DNA of 64,000 bases from Gonapodya prolifera JEL478 (Eukaryota; Monoblepharomycota; Monoblepharidomycetes; Monoblepharidales; Gonapodyaceae), in NCBI GenBank assembly GCA_001574975.1, contig KQ965731.1, positions 620,001 through 684,000 of the forward strand. The letters run 5' to 3'. Of this stretch, positions 10,687 through 21,966 are shown piece after piece (position 1 is the first letter of the stretch; every line of letters starts with the position of its first letter). Both the position numbers and the translations under genes were made by a program. The notes beneath the pieces were generated by a model that saw nothing but the letters and a program-made list of their open reading frames with translations, searched no databases and was not told the DNA's origin.

Positions 10687-11983
10687 ATGTCCCGCTCTCA
10701 CTCCGCGCTGGGAATAGCGCTCCTCATCGCTCTCTCGTGTGTTTCCGTAGGGAGCGCGTGGCCTCCTCCCGCAGAAGCCGGCGCATCCCTCGTCGCAGAC
10801 TCCATCGTTAACGATTTGGTGTTCCAGGCAAAGTACGCATTGGCGGCGTATTGCGAGGTGAGTTTCTGCACATCGCGTGCTGCGACCGTTTGAGCCCATT
10901 GAGCCAGCGCTGACCCAAACAACGCGTTTTCTATATCAAATTTTGCATTTCGTCCCTCCTTCTGTCCCCACCTCCTCGCCAGGTCGGACGAGTCTCTTTG
11001 ACGTGGACCTGCGTTAACCAACTGTGTGGAGGTGAAACAGCGGGCACCAAAGTCCTCGCTGTTCTTGAAAACTCCCTCAGAGCCGACAACTACGGCGGCT
11101 TTCTGGCATTGCAGGTGCGCTCGATTGCGCTTTTGTGTTTTGTTCGCGAACTTTGCTTGACAACCCACAATTTTCTTTTGCGCCGATCAAACCCTCAAAC
11201 CACCCTGTCGGCTCTTTCGTCACTCCACAGCCCGGTGGCACGACAGCCGTGTTTTCTCTTGCAGGCTCTCAAGCGACGACCGACTGGGTCCTTGACGCGG
11301 CTATTCTTCCAACCTCGAATGTCCAGGACATCTTTCCCAACGCGCCCGCGGGGTCGACTGCACACCTGGGCTTCTGGGCAACTTTCAAGGCGGGGCTCCC
11401 CTCGATGCAGGTTGGTCGCGTTACACTCGGAACTGGTGCAACACTCGCTGACGGAACGCAACTCTTCTCTTTTTTTTTTTTTTTTTTTTTTTTGTTTGAA
11501 TTCCAGTACCACATAAACACAACTCTCGCCAAATACCCCTCCGTCAAGAACGTGGTCTTCACCGGCCACTCCCTAGGCGCGGTCCAACAAAGCCTGCACG
11601 CCGGATACTTCTCCGACCAACTCGCAGCGCGCAACATCACCCTACGGACCTACTCCTTCGCGCCCGCGCGCACCGTGAACGCCGTGCTCGCCGCGTACCT
11701 ATCCACGATGCCCGCGTACCAGGACGGAGCCTTCTACCGCGTCATCACGAGACAGGACCTCGTCCCGCGGATCTTGCCCCCTTGGCCGCCGACATTCTGG
11801 ACGCATTTAGGCACAGAGTATTTCCTGAACGGCTTCCTCGGGTCGAAGACCACGTACAAGTGCCCCTCACCAGCGGTCGGGGCGGAGAATTTGTACTGTA
11901 TGCAGGCGGTGTCGCCGCTTGAGTTGAGTTTGGTCCCAGGGCATATCGATTACTTTGGACTGGACAACTTTTTTTTGAAGTGA
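10687..11983 (+). CDS. Secreted class 3 (alpha/beta-hydrolase) triacylglycerol lipase
   Basis: Predicted extracellular lipase of 319 residues from four exons, all joined in phase 0: 10687-10857, 10983-11114, 11231-11410 and 11507-11983. The first 24 residues are a signal peptide (ALGIALLIALSCVSVGSAW). The fold proceeds through FQAKYALAAYCE, GGTTAVFSLAGSQATTDW (oxyanion-side strand) and HLGFWATFKAG. The nucleophile elbow is TGHSLGAVQQSL, with the serine near residue 183. A candidate catalytic Asp lies in ITRQDLVPR and a candidate His in LVPGHIDYFG near the C-terminus. The length suits secreted fungal Lipase_3 enzymes. Exon 2 carries Cys residues (TCVNQLCGG), compatible with secretion. Intron 3 contains a long T run, listed separately. 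Substrate could be triglyceride or another ester such as feruloyl groups. Confidence 0.9.
11470..11493 (+). repeat. Uninterrupted T run in lipase intron 3
   Basis: Twenty-four consecutive T residues lie 13 nt upstream of the acceptor (AG at 11505-11506) and form an extreme polypyrimidine tract. Length variation between strains or sequencing slippage would be expected here. Confidence 0.9.
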
Positions 11984-12426
11984 GTTGAATGTGCCGGCAG
12001 ACAGCAACACCGCATTGTGAACGTAGAACGGAGCTCACGTACTCGTCTCATTGGCACAGGTGCTACGTCCCGTTGTACGGCCTGCTTTCGTGAACGGTGG
12101 CGTCTATCTCGGGAAGGGAAAGCAAAGATGGGAATCTTTCTTCTTGAGGAGTCAACACGATGTGCGAAAAGCCCGAACCAGACTTGTGGTTTGCTGTATG
12201 AGTACTTTACGTAGTCAATATAAATTATTGCTTCGAGTGTCAATATCGAGAGTTGGTCGTGAGAATCGCAAATGGCCCCGAGAATCAATCAAGTCACATG
12301 ACTGACCCAAAGCGTGACCGAAGCAACCGCATCAGAGCAGCTTATCGACGATTTTTTCCCCTCCACCGCGCGAGGACAAGCGGAATCAGCCCAATCTACC
12401 CGCGCGCGACTTGCGCACGTTGGAAA
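11984..12426. other. Intergenic, lipase to Ies2-like
   Basis: About 440 bp holding the lipase 3' end and the promoter of the next plus-strand gene. Nothing further is recognisable in it. Confidence 0.5.
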
Positions 12427-14816
12427 ATGCGGGATGGAGCAGCAGACTCCCGGGGCAAGGACGGCCGCGGAGTCGTGCGACGGGGCCACCTCGTCGAGTC
12501 GTCGGACGAGGACGAGAGCGACAGAGAGGGGCACGATAGGCGGCAGGGGCAGGCGCGAGGAAGAGAAGCGGACGCGGAGAGGCGCGGTGGGGGGAGTCGA
12601 CCGCGGAGTGGAGGATACAGCAGAGACCGCGACCGCGAGGCCGCCCGGGGCAGGGATGACAGGCAGAGCAGAGATGGAAGAAAGGACGAGCGCAGGAGAG
12701 ATGATAGGCTGGACGAGCGGAGACGGGATGATAGGCAAGGGCAGGGGATGGGAGGTGGACGAGGTGGAGATGGACGTGCAGATCGGCAATCCACGATGCC
12801 GGCAACTCCGGCCACACCGGCGTTGCCCAGTCAGCCGACGCACCTGTCGATAAGGCAGCTGCCGTCGTTTCGTAAAGTGTCGCGACCGCCCGCGCTTCCG
12901 GAGCCAGTCCCACCACCAGAACCACCTTCCAACACAACTTCGTCACGAAACTCAAACTCCTCGTCGTCAGATACGCGCGTGCATGTTGTCGAGCGCGGGC
13001 ATCCTCGCAACCCCCGCTCCGTGCGAGTCTCGCCTCCCCCAGGCCCCTCATCCTCGCGAGGTGTACAGCCAAATACGCCAAAGCTCGCATCACAGGCAAA
13101 CCCCTCACGCCCACTACCACGACGCCCGCCCGAACCACACTCTGCACGCGATGCGGGTCCCTCTCGCACTCCTGACCGCCCGCAACAACCCACTTCCCAT
13201 CCCCATCCCCCACCTGAGCCCACTCAATCATCTTCTTCCACCGCTCCGCCGCGCCGCGGAGGATTCGCCAAGCGCGGCGGCTCCCCATCCGTCAGCTCCC
13301 GTCTCGCACGAAGAGTTTCGGATACACCAGCCCCGGACATTGACGACTCCGAGGCCGGGTCCGGGCGCGTCCCGTCGTCGAAACGGCGGAAACGCGTCGT
13401 GAAAGATTCCGAGGAGGAGTCGGACGAGAGCGCTGGGACTGAGACTGTTTCGGATTCGGAGTCGGAAGCATCCTCGACCGGGTCGGCGTCGTCAGACTCT
13501 TCCGCGGAGGAGCACGAGCACGGAGACTCTCACATTGACGGATCATCGTCGTCGCTCTCTCCTGTTCGCTCTGCCGATCTCTCGTCCGATCCTGTGGTCC
13601 CCATGGACGTTGACGAACCACCTGCCAAACCAAAACCTCAAAGTAACCTCCCAAAAGCCACATCTGCACCAACGCCCAAACTCCCCCGCAAGCTCGCGCC
13701 AGCCGTCCAACGTATCTCAACTGCTCCATCAAAGCCAACAGAGTCTAAGGATGATCCCAGCTCCCCCCTTTCATCCGTATCCTCCCCATTATCGTCGTCC
13801 CCATCGGATGATGAGTCCAACGCTTTCTCTCCTTCCTCTGGGACTCCTTTTTCCTCCTCCTCCACCACGCCGGTGCCGCGGGCCCAACCGCGCGGTGGTC
13901 GCGCCAAGACATCGCGGGACCGACCCGCGTCGCGTGGAGGATCTGATCCCGCACGGGGCAAGAACAAATCGAGCCGTGGCAACCGTGGCATGAAACCGAC
14001 GTCCGCGGCGTCTCTTTCGGAAACGGGGGACGATGCCGAAAACAGTTCTGAGATGGCGGGGCTTACGGACAGCGAAGAGGAGGACGACGATGATGAAATT
14101 TCGGAAACGTCCGAGGATGACGTGGAGGAGGATGAGCAGGAAGGATACGGGGGCTCGGGGATGGACGAGTCGATTGCAGCGTGGCCAGGTGTTGCAGCTG
14201 GGAGGAGGAGGAGGGATGGGACCGGGGGTGATGTGGACCCGGGGGAAGAACGTAAGTGCGGTAGCTGAGCTATACGCGGAAATAGTGTCTTGTGTTTACT
14301 GATATTTTGCGCCATGCTACTGCAGTCGTCCTCCCGCCAGATCGCAGCCGCTCCAGGCGCACGCTCACTTCTGAGGAAATGGCCATGAAGAAGATCGAAG
14401 GTGCTAAGCGACGCAAAATGCACAGTGATAGGAGGGCAGAGGAGCTAAAGGTTTGTTGTTACCTATTCAACACAAGTGGCCGCATGTTAATAGTGTTTCG
14501 AATTGCAGCAAGCGACGATTGCGAAGCTTCTGAGGAAGCAGGGGAAGTCGAAGACTGGTGCGGAGGGTGGTCCCTCCGGTGCTGATGAGACAGAGGAAGA
14601 GGTAGGTTTGGCAGATTGGTCGGAAGTGTTCACCGTCCGTCACACACTCGCCCCCACCACAAGAGGCCCGCCACACCCCCTCCCCCACCCAGTGATATCC
14701 GCATAGTGTCTCGCACTGCGCAAGACGTGCGAGGAGACCGGAGGGTGGAAACTCTGGTTGCGTTCCCTGAGGGGTACACCTTGGGCGGTGGCCTCAAGTG
14801 GGGCATTGGCGGGTGA
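12427..14816 (+). CDS. INO80 chromatin-remodelling complex subunit, Ies2/INO80B (PAPA-1 domain)
   Basis: Ies2-type proteins are small regulatory subunits of the nuclear INO80 nucleosome remodeller. The first exon (12427-14254) encodes about 600 disordered residues: Arg/Asp-rich (RDDRQSRDGRKDERRRDDR), then Pro/Ser-rich, then acidic (SEEEDDDDEISETSEDD). The domain is in the next exons, LPPDRSRSRRTLTSEEMAMK, KIEGAKRRKMHSDRRAEELK and QATIAKLLRKQGKSK, the PAPA-1 basic helix. The last exon (joined in phase 0 after EETEE-type residues) gives DIRIVSRT, VETLVAFPEGY and KWGIGG, resembling the Ies2 C-terminus. The N-terminal extension is much longer than in yeast Ies2. The first ATG upstream in frame (12253) is possible, but 12427 directly precedes the charged region. 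Minus-strand frames here are shadows of the biased codons. Confidence 0.82.
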
Positions 14817-15826
14817 GTTGCTCTATCGTTTTGGACACTGTTTTTATCTTGTCTCACATCATCTGGACCTGCCCCTCGCTCGAAGCAGACCACCGCCGCT
14901 CCCGACCATGTGTGGCAGGCTGGGGTGTGCCAATACAAAGCGATTTGTGGCTAGTAAATCGGGCATTCCTGTGTGCGGGCTGTTTTGCTACAAGACCGTC
15001 GAAAGCGTGTAGTAAACAATATATTTGGCGCTGCACGGTCCAACTCTTGTGCTATAAAAGCTGCCGAATTTCTCTTCCTTCAGTTGATAGACACCACTGC
15101 TCCCCCAACCGTCTTTTCCGCCTATCAAAGCGGACTGGATATATGGGAGCGGGGGCCAGAGCAAACATCGGATCCCAAGAGCGCAGTCTCTGACGTTTGG
15201 GACAACGCGCCCCGTAATCCGATTACAGCGATGCCTCAGCAGGAAGTCGGTAGCGTGCAAGACATTGTGAAAGGAGGTGTATCAATCTTCGCGGAGGTGA
15301 AAGGCTTCCAATCGCTGCGATGATGTCCATGAAAAGTTCAATCTCCATGGCAAACCCTAATCATGCTGGAGGAGCGTCTTTCGGACAACATATTTTACCA
15401 CTGATTTGTCGAGCTGCAATTCTTGTTTCAGATACTGCCGCGTCATACCTCAGTCTCTTGTGGTGTGACCTCGCGGTTTCGAGGCAAGAATTCTTTTTGC
15501 TCACGACTCCTATTCCCAATGCAGTATTGACGAAATGGCCCACGGTTTGCAGCATCTAGAACCTTGACTCTTTAAACATGATTCATATGCATAAAGTGTA
15601 ATTCCCGGTCGTCAAAACACGCCAGTGTGGTGGATAGAAGTCCAACGCGTCGATTGTAGCAGGTGATTACGTTGAATGTATCCATTCTATTCAGCCAGGA
15701 AGTTAAATAAGATTGAAAGTCATGGGAAAGCAGCTAGAGTGCCACCAATTGACGCTCACATCAATCCCCACCTGTTTTATGCTCAAGGGTGGAGCGAAAG
15801 AGAAGACGTCCAATGAGTGGACCCCC
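14817..15826. other. Intergenic region, one doubtful ORF
   Basis: One kilobase between Ies2-like and the fucosyltransferase-like gene. An open frame at 14973-15323 (+) ends VGSVQDIVKGGVSIFAEVKG and has ordinary composition, but no domain, signal peptide or splice context. I note it without calling it a gene. No repeats were seen. Confidence 0.4.
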
Positions 15827-17655
15827 ATGGATCGTCTGACAGACGACGCGAGCGATCGCCCGAATGATTTTGTCGTTGCGATCGGTGGGATTGCAGCCAC
15901 ACTTGGACTTGACGGACGCCGAACGCCAAACGGCACATCGACTGGATCGCGCGATGGATGGCTATCAGGCGGAGGGCGACGACGTGTAGACGAAGGGGAC
16001 TCCAACGCTCCGCTTCTCCCGTCCACCAGGAGAGACTCAGATCATTCCCGAAGTCGGACCGGACCGGCATTTCGGTCCAAGGAGCCAAAACCGTCGTGCC
16101 TTAGGCAATTGATGGCGTTTGTGATTGTTGGAGGGATGCTCGGCGCATTCGCGGTGTACCTCTTCAAATCGAACGGCACTTCCCCTGTGACCTTCCGAGC
16201 TTGCGACTTCGCCGATAACTACATCATATATCTTCCTCACGGCTCGCTCGAATCGCAGCGTGTTCAACTCGCCAATGCTCTCATGCTTTCCCATCTGCTG
16301 AACCGGACACTCGTGTTGCCGCCGGCAATCGTTTCGCCAGCACCAACGTTTCAAGGAGCCGACGTGCCCTACGGATCCTACGAAGTTTTGACCAAGAGAC
16401 TTGCCAGTGTTGTAAATGGGCATTATTACTCGAAGCGTCCCTGTCATAGTCTAGGTCAGATCGATTCGGACTGCGGAATGCTCCCACACTGTCAGCTCAA
16501 CGAGGACGCGTTGGATGTCTCTCTCGAAACAAAAAGGGAAACGCCAGCGTCTGGTGCAGCTTCAAAGAATAAAATCAATGGATTCTTACCCATTCGTCTC
16601 CTTTCCTCTTGGAGTTCTATTTCTCAGTACGAGAAGGCCGCCAAACTCCTGAATGTTTCCGTTGTGACTGATAGCGATCTTAAGCGGCTACACCCGCAAA
16701 TAAATGGACTTCAGTTTGGCGCCTACGAACCAAACCTTGGACCTTGGACTCGGTGCACTCGTGTGATCCGAGATTCCCACGAAACCGAGCTCGTATTTGC
16801 GGAAAAAGAACTCAGCACGGCAGATGGCAGCATTGGGAGGTGAGAGGCGTGCGCTCAAATTGACCGATCATTCCCAAAACCATCATCGATTCCTCCAAAT
16901 GACCATCCAGATACACACGAAGTTTTTCGGTTCCCTATATTCACCGACTTCTCCTTCCTCCCACGACAGCGCCCGCATCTCAATACCCCACATCCTCCCT
17001 CCCTTTCCTTTTCCTTGGCTCGCTATCCCACGTCTCCCGCCTGCACCTTACCAACACGACCCGCCTGCTCTGGGACCACGCGTACAGCGAACTTTCGACT
17101 CCCACACCCCGCATACGGGACGCGGCCGAGTCTCTCGCTGCCACCGTAGGAGGCCCCGGAACGTACTCGTTCGTCCACATCTCAATCGCGTCCCCTCACG
17201 GAGGGTACGCTGCCGACCCAGACGCCGCCGTGGATGCCGTCACTTCGGAGCTAGCCCAAAACAAAGACGCGGCGTCCAAAGTTGCGGCGCGGCTGGCCAA
17301 CGTGACAGACGTGTGGCAGAGGATGATAGAGTGTGACGTCGCCCGCATTCCCCCGACTGTGGTGGCGACGGACCTCCCGCGTGGCGCGCGGGTGGACCCT
17401 CGCCTGGGGCGGATTTTTAAGCTGCTTCCGTGCGCGGTCGAAGCGCTGGACTTTGTGAGGACGCCGGCGTCCGGCCCCAACCGGCCGGAACCGTTGGGAC
17501 CGTTGACGCAAGGGGATTTGCCGTTTGTAGTGGGTACTGGAATGTACTTCCTCCCCTTGGTTGAGGAGGCGATGGCGGGGTGGGGGTCAGGACGGTGGGC
17601 TTGGGCCGGGGGAAAGCTGACAAAGCTCGCGGTGAGTGATGGTCATGGTCATTAG
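15827..17655 (+). CDS. Type II membrane protein, O-fucosyltransferase-like (GT65/68-like fold)
   Basis: Likely Golgi glycosyltransferase. A polar cytosolic tail (about 95 residues) precedes one transmembrane anchor, QLMAFVIVGGMLGAFAVYLF. The lumenal part starts with NYIIYLPHGSLESQRVQLAN, ALMLSHLLNRTLVLPPAI, the conserved region in which fungal O-FucT-like proteins bind GDP-sugar. It continues with GHYYSKRPCHSLGQIDSDC and LPIRLLSSWSSISQYEK. An intron at 16840-16910 joins in phase 2 (SIG-R-YTRSFSVPYIHRLL), then LFLGSLSHVSRLHLTNTTRL, PTVVATDLPRGARV and DLPFVVGTGMYFLPLVEE. The stop at 17653-17655 follows a possible GTGAGT donor, so one more exon cannot be excluded. I chose ATG 15827 (MDRLTDD); an in-frame ATG at 15722 would add 35 residues. 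Acceptor and sugar are unknown. Confidence 0.7.
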
Positions 17656-17822
17656 TAAACTGTGGGGCGGTATGCATGTGAAGAGTGGGAACGATGGACG
17701 GCGCATTTACCATGGAATCGATACCTGTTCTACACAAATAGTGTTATCTATTTTTAATGCACGGTGCACATCACGCCAAAACTGCACCACCCATGAATTA
17801 GTCATTACACCCCCGCGTGCTC

Positions 17823-19655
17823 TCATAGAAGATTCAGTTCGTCCTCTTCGGACACAACGTTCTCCTTCTCCGCTCCTGCAGGCACGGTCGCACCCCGGTC
17901 GCTGAGCTCCGGCGGCTCAGGGCTGTATCCACCCATCTCCCGTTTCTCCTCGATGCGTTCCAACGCTCTGGGGGATACGAACCGCATACCGCTCACATCT
18001 CTACCAATGCCGGTATTAGGTTTACTCTCTGCCGATCCCGATCCCGCACGCATGTCCCAAAAGTACCGCGGCGGCTCCTCGGCCGAGAACGCGGGCATGA
18101 TTCGGGGCGCGACGGGCGTCCCCGTAGCGGCCGGGTCGGCGTCCCACCCGTGCGCGGGCAGGACACCTTCGATCCTCCCCTCTGAAATCACACGGCGCAC
18201 CTCGCTCATAGGAAGACACAGCCCCGTTGTCAGCTGGCACAGACCGCTCGGGGGCTCGCCCAGCCCGCCATTGTCGTCCCTGGCGGCCCACAGTACCCCC
18301 CACGTGAGGGACAAGAACGCGTCGAAGTCCGGGTCGGCTTCCACGCGGGCAAGGAGCTGCACGTACACTTCTCGGGGGCGGCTCAGCACGGCCGCCCGCG
18401 ATACCACGACGCGGGGCGCGGAGGGTGTCAGGATGTCGGGTGGCAGGATGTGCAAGAGTGGGCACAGGTGGTCCCTGAGGAACTTGTACACGACGAGGAG
18501 GCGGTGGGCCGAGGAGTGTTCGGCACGGAACTCGGCCGAGGCGATCGCGGCGTCCAGGGTAGTTGTGGCCGAAAACGTCTCCCCCCGCTCTTGGCGCCAT
18601 TTCATGGCCCGGGCGACGGCCTCGCGGAGGAATAGGCGGGCTGGCGGGGAGTCGGTCAGGGAGGCGAACGCGTGGCGTTCGAGGAGGGGCCAGTTGAGGA
18701 AGGCGAGGTGCGCCGCGGTGTCGGCTACCCCCGAGCCAGTGCGGGAAGATGGGAGCAGGGCGACCATGTCGGGAAGGGTGTCGTTGGTGTTGGCGGGGTA
18801 GTGGTCGAGGATGAAACGGAGGTATGATGCGGCGTGGGAGCGGGAGCGTGGGGTATCAGAGGATGAGGAAGAGCTGTTGAGAGGGTAGAAGACGCGAGGC
18901 AGGTTGGCGAAGAATTTGGCCGCCCAGGATGCAGAGGTGGTGTCGGTTCCGAGTTGGGAGAGGACGAGGAGTCGGCGGGGAGGACTGCCGGGGGTAGGCG
19001 CAGGTGTCTCAACTGGGAGTTTCGTCGAGAGGAGTGCTGACTGCGTTTGGGACGCGGCTGGCGCTTCCGTTTTGGGCGCGTATCCGGCATGGTCAACATC
19101 ATTCAAGGTCGTGGTCGTCTCAGTCGGACTCGGTTGGGATTTGGGCAGCGTCAGAGGGCCAGTGGAGACTCCTGAAACCGGCGTAGCTTGTCCTCCCTTG
19201 GTCCCGGACTCCTCGACAGTACTAAGCATTGCAGGAGCTGTGCTCCTCCCCACGTCATTCCAACCTTCCGTTTCCCGGCCATCAAAGTCCACATCCCCAA
19301 CGTCCTCCACGACCCAGTTATTTGCGAGCGCTCCATCGTCGACTAGAGGCGACCCCGCGGGCCTCCTGTACGCTCCGTCCCAGCTCGCGCCCGACCACCA
19401 CGTCAAGAGAGCGGCTGCCACCACGACGACGACAAGCATGGGCTTCCACCTGCCCCTTATCCCCCTCCTGAATCCGGCGAAAACGTCCCCGCATCCCCGC
19501 CCCAATGCTCTGCGCTGCTGCTGCGTCCGCCGTGGATGTTTCCAGTCCGTGGCCCAGGACGGCGGAGATGCGCGCGGGGTTGGCGGCGGCGCCTTGAAGC
19601 CCGCCTTCTCGCGCTCTGCAAGACTCAGCGGATCCTGGTTGCGGCGCGGCCACAT
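17823..19655 (-). CDS. DUF3431 family type II membrane protein
   Basis: Single open frame of about 610 residues from ATG 19655 (MWPRRNQDPLSLAEREKAGF); in-frame ATGs up to 19811 exist but precede a less plausible N-terminus. A cytosolic Pro/Arg-rich tail leads to one transmembrane segment, PMLVVVVVAAALLTWW. A Ser/Thr/Pro-rich stem comes next, then the DUF3431 core: RLLVLSQLGTDTTSASW, HAASYLRFILDHYPANTND, LPDMVALLPSS, LLVVYKFLRDHLCPLLHI, and PRVVVSRAAVLSRPREVYVQ. The last resembles the VS-x-RP-x-EFY motif of the family, which is often linked to fungal cell-surface glycans but has no settled function. The C-terminal 120 residues are disordered and acidic (VVSEEDELNLL). It faces the fucosyltransferase-like gene tail to tail with only about 170 bp between stops. 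Confidence 0.75.
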   Translation of the reverse strand: MWPRRNQDPLSLAEREKAGFKAPPPTPRASPPSWATDWKHPRRTQQQRRALGRGCGDVFAGFRRGIRGRWKPMLVVVVVAAALLTWWSGASWDGAYRRPAGSPLVDDGALANNWVVEDVGDVDFDGRETEGWNDVGRSTAPAMLSTVEESGTKGGQATPVSGVSTGPLTLPKSQPSPTETTTTLNDVDHAGYAPKTEAPAASQTQSALLSTKLPVETPAPTPGSPPRRLLVLSQLGTDTTSASWAAKFFANLPRVFYPLNSSSSSSDTPRSRSHAASYLRFILDHYPANTNDTLPDMVALLPSSRTGSGVADTAAHLAFLNWPLLERHAFASLTDSPPARLFLREAVARAMKWRQERGETFSATTTLDAAIASAEFRAEHSSAHRLLVVYKFLRDHLCPLLHILPPDILTPSAPRVVVSRAAVLSRPREVYVQLLARVEADPDFDAFLSLTWGVLWAARDDNGGLGEPPSGLCQLTTGLCLPMSEVRRVISEGRIEGVLPAHGWDADPAATGTPVAPRIMPAFSAEEPPRYFWDMRAGSGSAESKPNTGIGRDVSGMRFVSPRALERIEEKREMGGYSPEPPELSDRGATVPAGAEKENVVSEEDELNLL

Positions 19656-20249
19656 GTCAACGACGGAGAGGTGGCCCAAAGAGCGACTGTGGACGTCTGA
19701 CCGCGGTCGGCCCTCAATGCCCACCATCAAAACTGCCGTTCTTCTCATTTTCGAATTTCGAATCCCACGTCCAGAATTAAATTTTGTTACGAAAAGGCTG
19801 CTGACTCCCAATCACATAATTGTGGAGTGCCGCGTGGTAGAACTTTCATTTTCCGAAACGGTCAGGATGTTCGATATTACTTTGTCGACAATCATGAATG
19901 CCTGGATTCTTCAGAGGGAAAATATCAGAGGAAACAGAATTGTACTCAAGGAATGCCACAGTGCAGTGAGGTTGCGTTTCCTGAATTACAGTCTTGGCTG
20001 GGAAACGAACAACATCGCACTTGGAATTATACACGAATAAGTTGAACGTCTTGTGGCGTTCTTCCAGAAGAGGGGGGGAATATTGCGCGTTGCTTGTCAA
20101 ACGTGACAGTATGTTGTAAAATGAAGCGCTGCACTTTCGTCGGACATCGTCACCCCAAACAGTAAAATGGCGTTTCATACGAGGTACGACCTCTGATCGC
20201 CTGCCTCTGCCTCTCTGTCGGTTCTCACCACATCACCTTTGATGTCTCC
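19656..20249. other. Intergenic region
   Basis: About 600 bp. A plus-strand frame at 19827-20045 lacks any domain, and its codons look unselected. The stretch must include the DUF3431 promoter on the minus strand. No RNA or repeat was recognised. Confidence 0.4.
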
Positions 20250-21814
20250 CAGGCGCTCCTGCGTAGCTTCGTCGAGACGCTCTCATCCCTTCACTATGGA
20301 AAGTTTCATACAGTTGTATTACATGGATATGCGGGTGGAACAGGCGGCTGGTTGACGGTGATCGAGCAACGAACGTTTAGGTTGTTGGGGTGAGTCTTCG
20401 CTTGGGGGTTCGCTTTGAACAAGAGTCTATGTGAGAGAAATTTTCACAATCTCTGGTATTGCTGTAGTCATGGAGAATTCTTGGAGGCCCGCCCGCTTTT
20501 CTCGGCGGACCCCAACAGCGCCGACATCATCGCCCAACGTGCGAGCAGCAAACGACCCACCGTATCTAGCGTTCACCCCCCAGTCAGACCAGCCCATCAA
20601 GCCTCTTGGGTGGGTCATGAGAGCCGGCACAGAGCGCCAACGCGGTCTTCATCACCGACGTGGGGTGACGTCACCCCGGCCTGGACGAGTGCTATTCTTG
20701 GAGCCACGAGACGCACCATCCCCAACCCACACTTGAGTCCAAGCGAGACTTCAAGCGCGGTGAAGGATGGGACATTCCCGACGGTGTCCGTACGTCTGCA
20801 CCCGACCGACAGGTCGAGCGCGGCGAAGGGCACTGCAGCACCCACAATGACCGTTCATCTGCGCCCAAGTGAGCATAAAGACCCTGCCATAGTGGCGGCT
20901 CAGTCTCCGACGAAGGGTGAGCACGAGCGAGTGGCTCTGCCACACGACGTGGATTACGGTAGTGGGGTGTCGAGCGCACCACCGCACGCGGCGCAGAAGC
21001 CACAGGTTGTTGGGAGTCAAAGAGTTGAATTGGATGCGCAGGGTGATCGGATGGTTGCTGGAAGTAATCTCGGGTTAAATGGTGCTGCTGATGCTGGGAG
21101 AGACAGCTCTGGAGACCGCGCGTGAGCAGGACGGTGATGACGCCATGGAAGTGGATGATATGGAGGACGAGCGCGCATCGAAGGAAAAGGATGTGCCACA
21201 TACCCTGCCGCGCCGTAGGGGACTCATTCACACCCAAGTTTCGTGACCGTGCTCAGGGATTACCTTCGTGAAGTGCCTGGTCGAACCTGCGCGGTGACAA
21301 AGAACGCTCCTGAAACACCCGAAAGGCTGGTGAAATGCGGAGGCGGCGCATTGTGGACATTCTGATCGCTTACACATCTGCAGAGCCTAAGTTTGGGGAC
21401 GCGGTGCGGGACGGACGCCCACTTGGCACGATCAAAGGGCTGCACGAACTCGTCAACAGTAGCACGAGAGAAGCAGCCGTACGGGACGTTTTGAGGAAGC
21501 AAAACCAAAGCAAACTTTGGTACAAATTGGAGAACCTCAAGTTCATCCACGATTTGGCGTGCGAGGCGGCAGCTGCACATCCGGACCTTGAAGCGCTGCA
21601 AGGCGTGGCTGGTACTTTTGTGAGCATATCGGCTGGACGAGTGAGGTTTTGGGGCAGTAGTCCCACGGGGTGGGCGGCGTTGGCAAAGAGTGCGCGAGTG
21701 CTTCGTGAGGCGTGGTTTGCTAATGAGGGGAGAGTGGTGGGAGAAGTTGCGGTGAAAGAGGAACAGTCGAGGAAGAGGCTTAATGGATCAGATCATGAAT
21801 GTGACTTGCAATAA
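20250..21814 (+). CDS. Hypothetical multi-exon protein with short internal repeats
   Basis: Unrecognised. Exon-like segments in order: about 20263-20391 (ALLRSFVETLSSLHYGKF, HTVVLHGYAGGTGGWLTVIE); a phase-2 intron with GTGAGT donor at 20392 and acceptor near 20467; then a long frame to about 21120 (FLEARPLFSADPNSADIIAQ). This frame contains roughly 25-residue repeats (SSAVKDGTFPTVSVRLHP, SSAAKGTAAPTMTVHLRP). Next comes an acidic piece near 21124-21240 (DDAMEVDDMEDERASKEKD), one near 21247-21330 (DYLREVPGRTCAVTKNAPE), and an open frame 21335-21814 (DVLRKQNQSKLWYKLENLKF, HDLACEAAAAHPDLEALQG). The frames do not all join by obvious introns, so it may be two genes. I could not find the first ATG. 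The coding call rests on the protein-level repeats and amino-acid composition. Confidence 0.4.
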
Positions 21815-21966
21815 CTTTTTTTGAACGCTAGCTTAGTGTAGGAGATTACAGCAACGCGGCTTGCAATGAGGTTTTTGAACTACATCGATGATGAAAGGTC
21901 AGCGAAACTGCTGTGGTCGGAACTTTCCGGGTTCACCAACGGACGGTTCGTCCATTTACTATCACG

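Noticed and set aside
12289-14423. Long minus-strand and other-frame ORFs opposite the Ies2-like gene
   Set aside because: They are shadows of the Ser/Arg/Asp-rich codons of the plus-strand gene; the PAPA-1 domain fixes the true frame.
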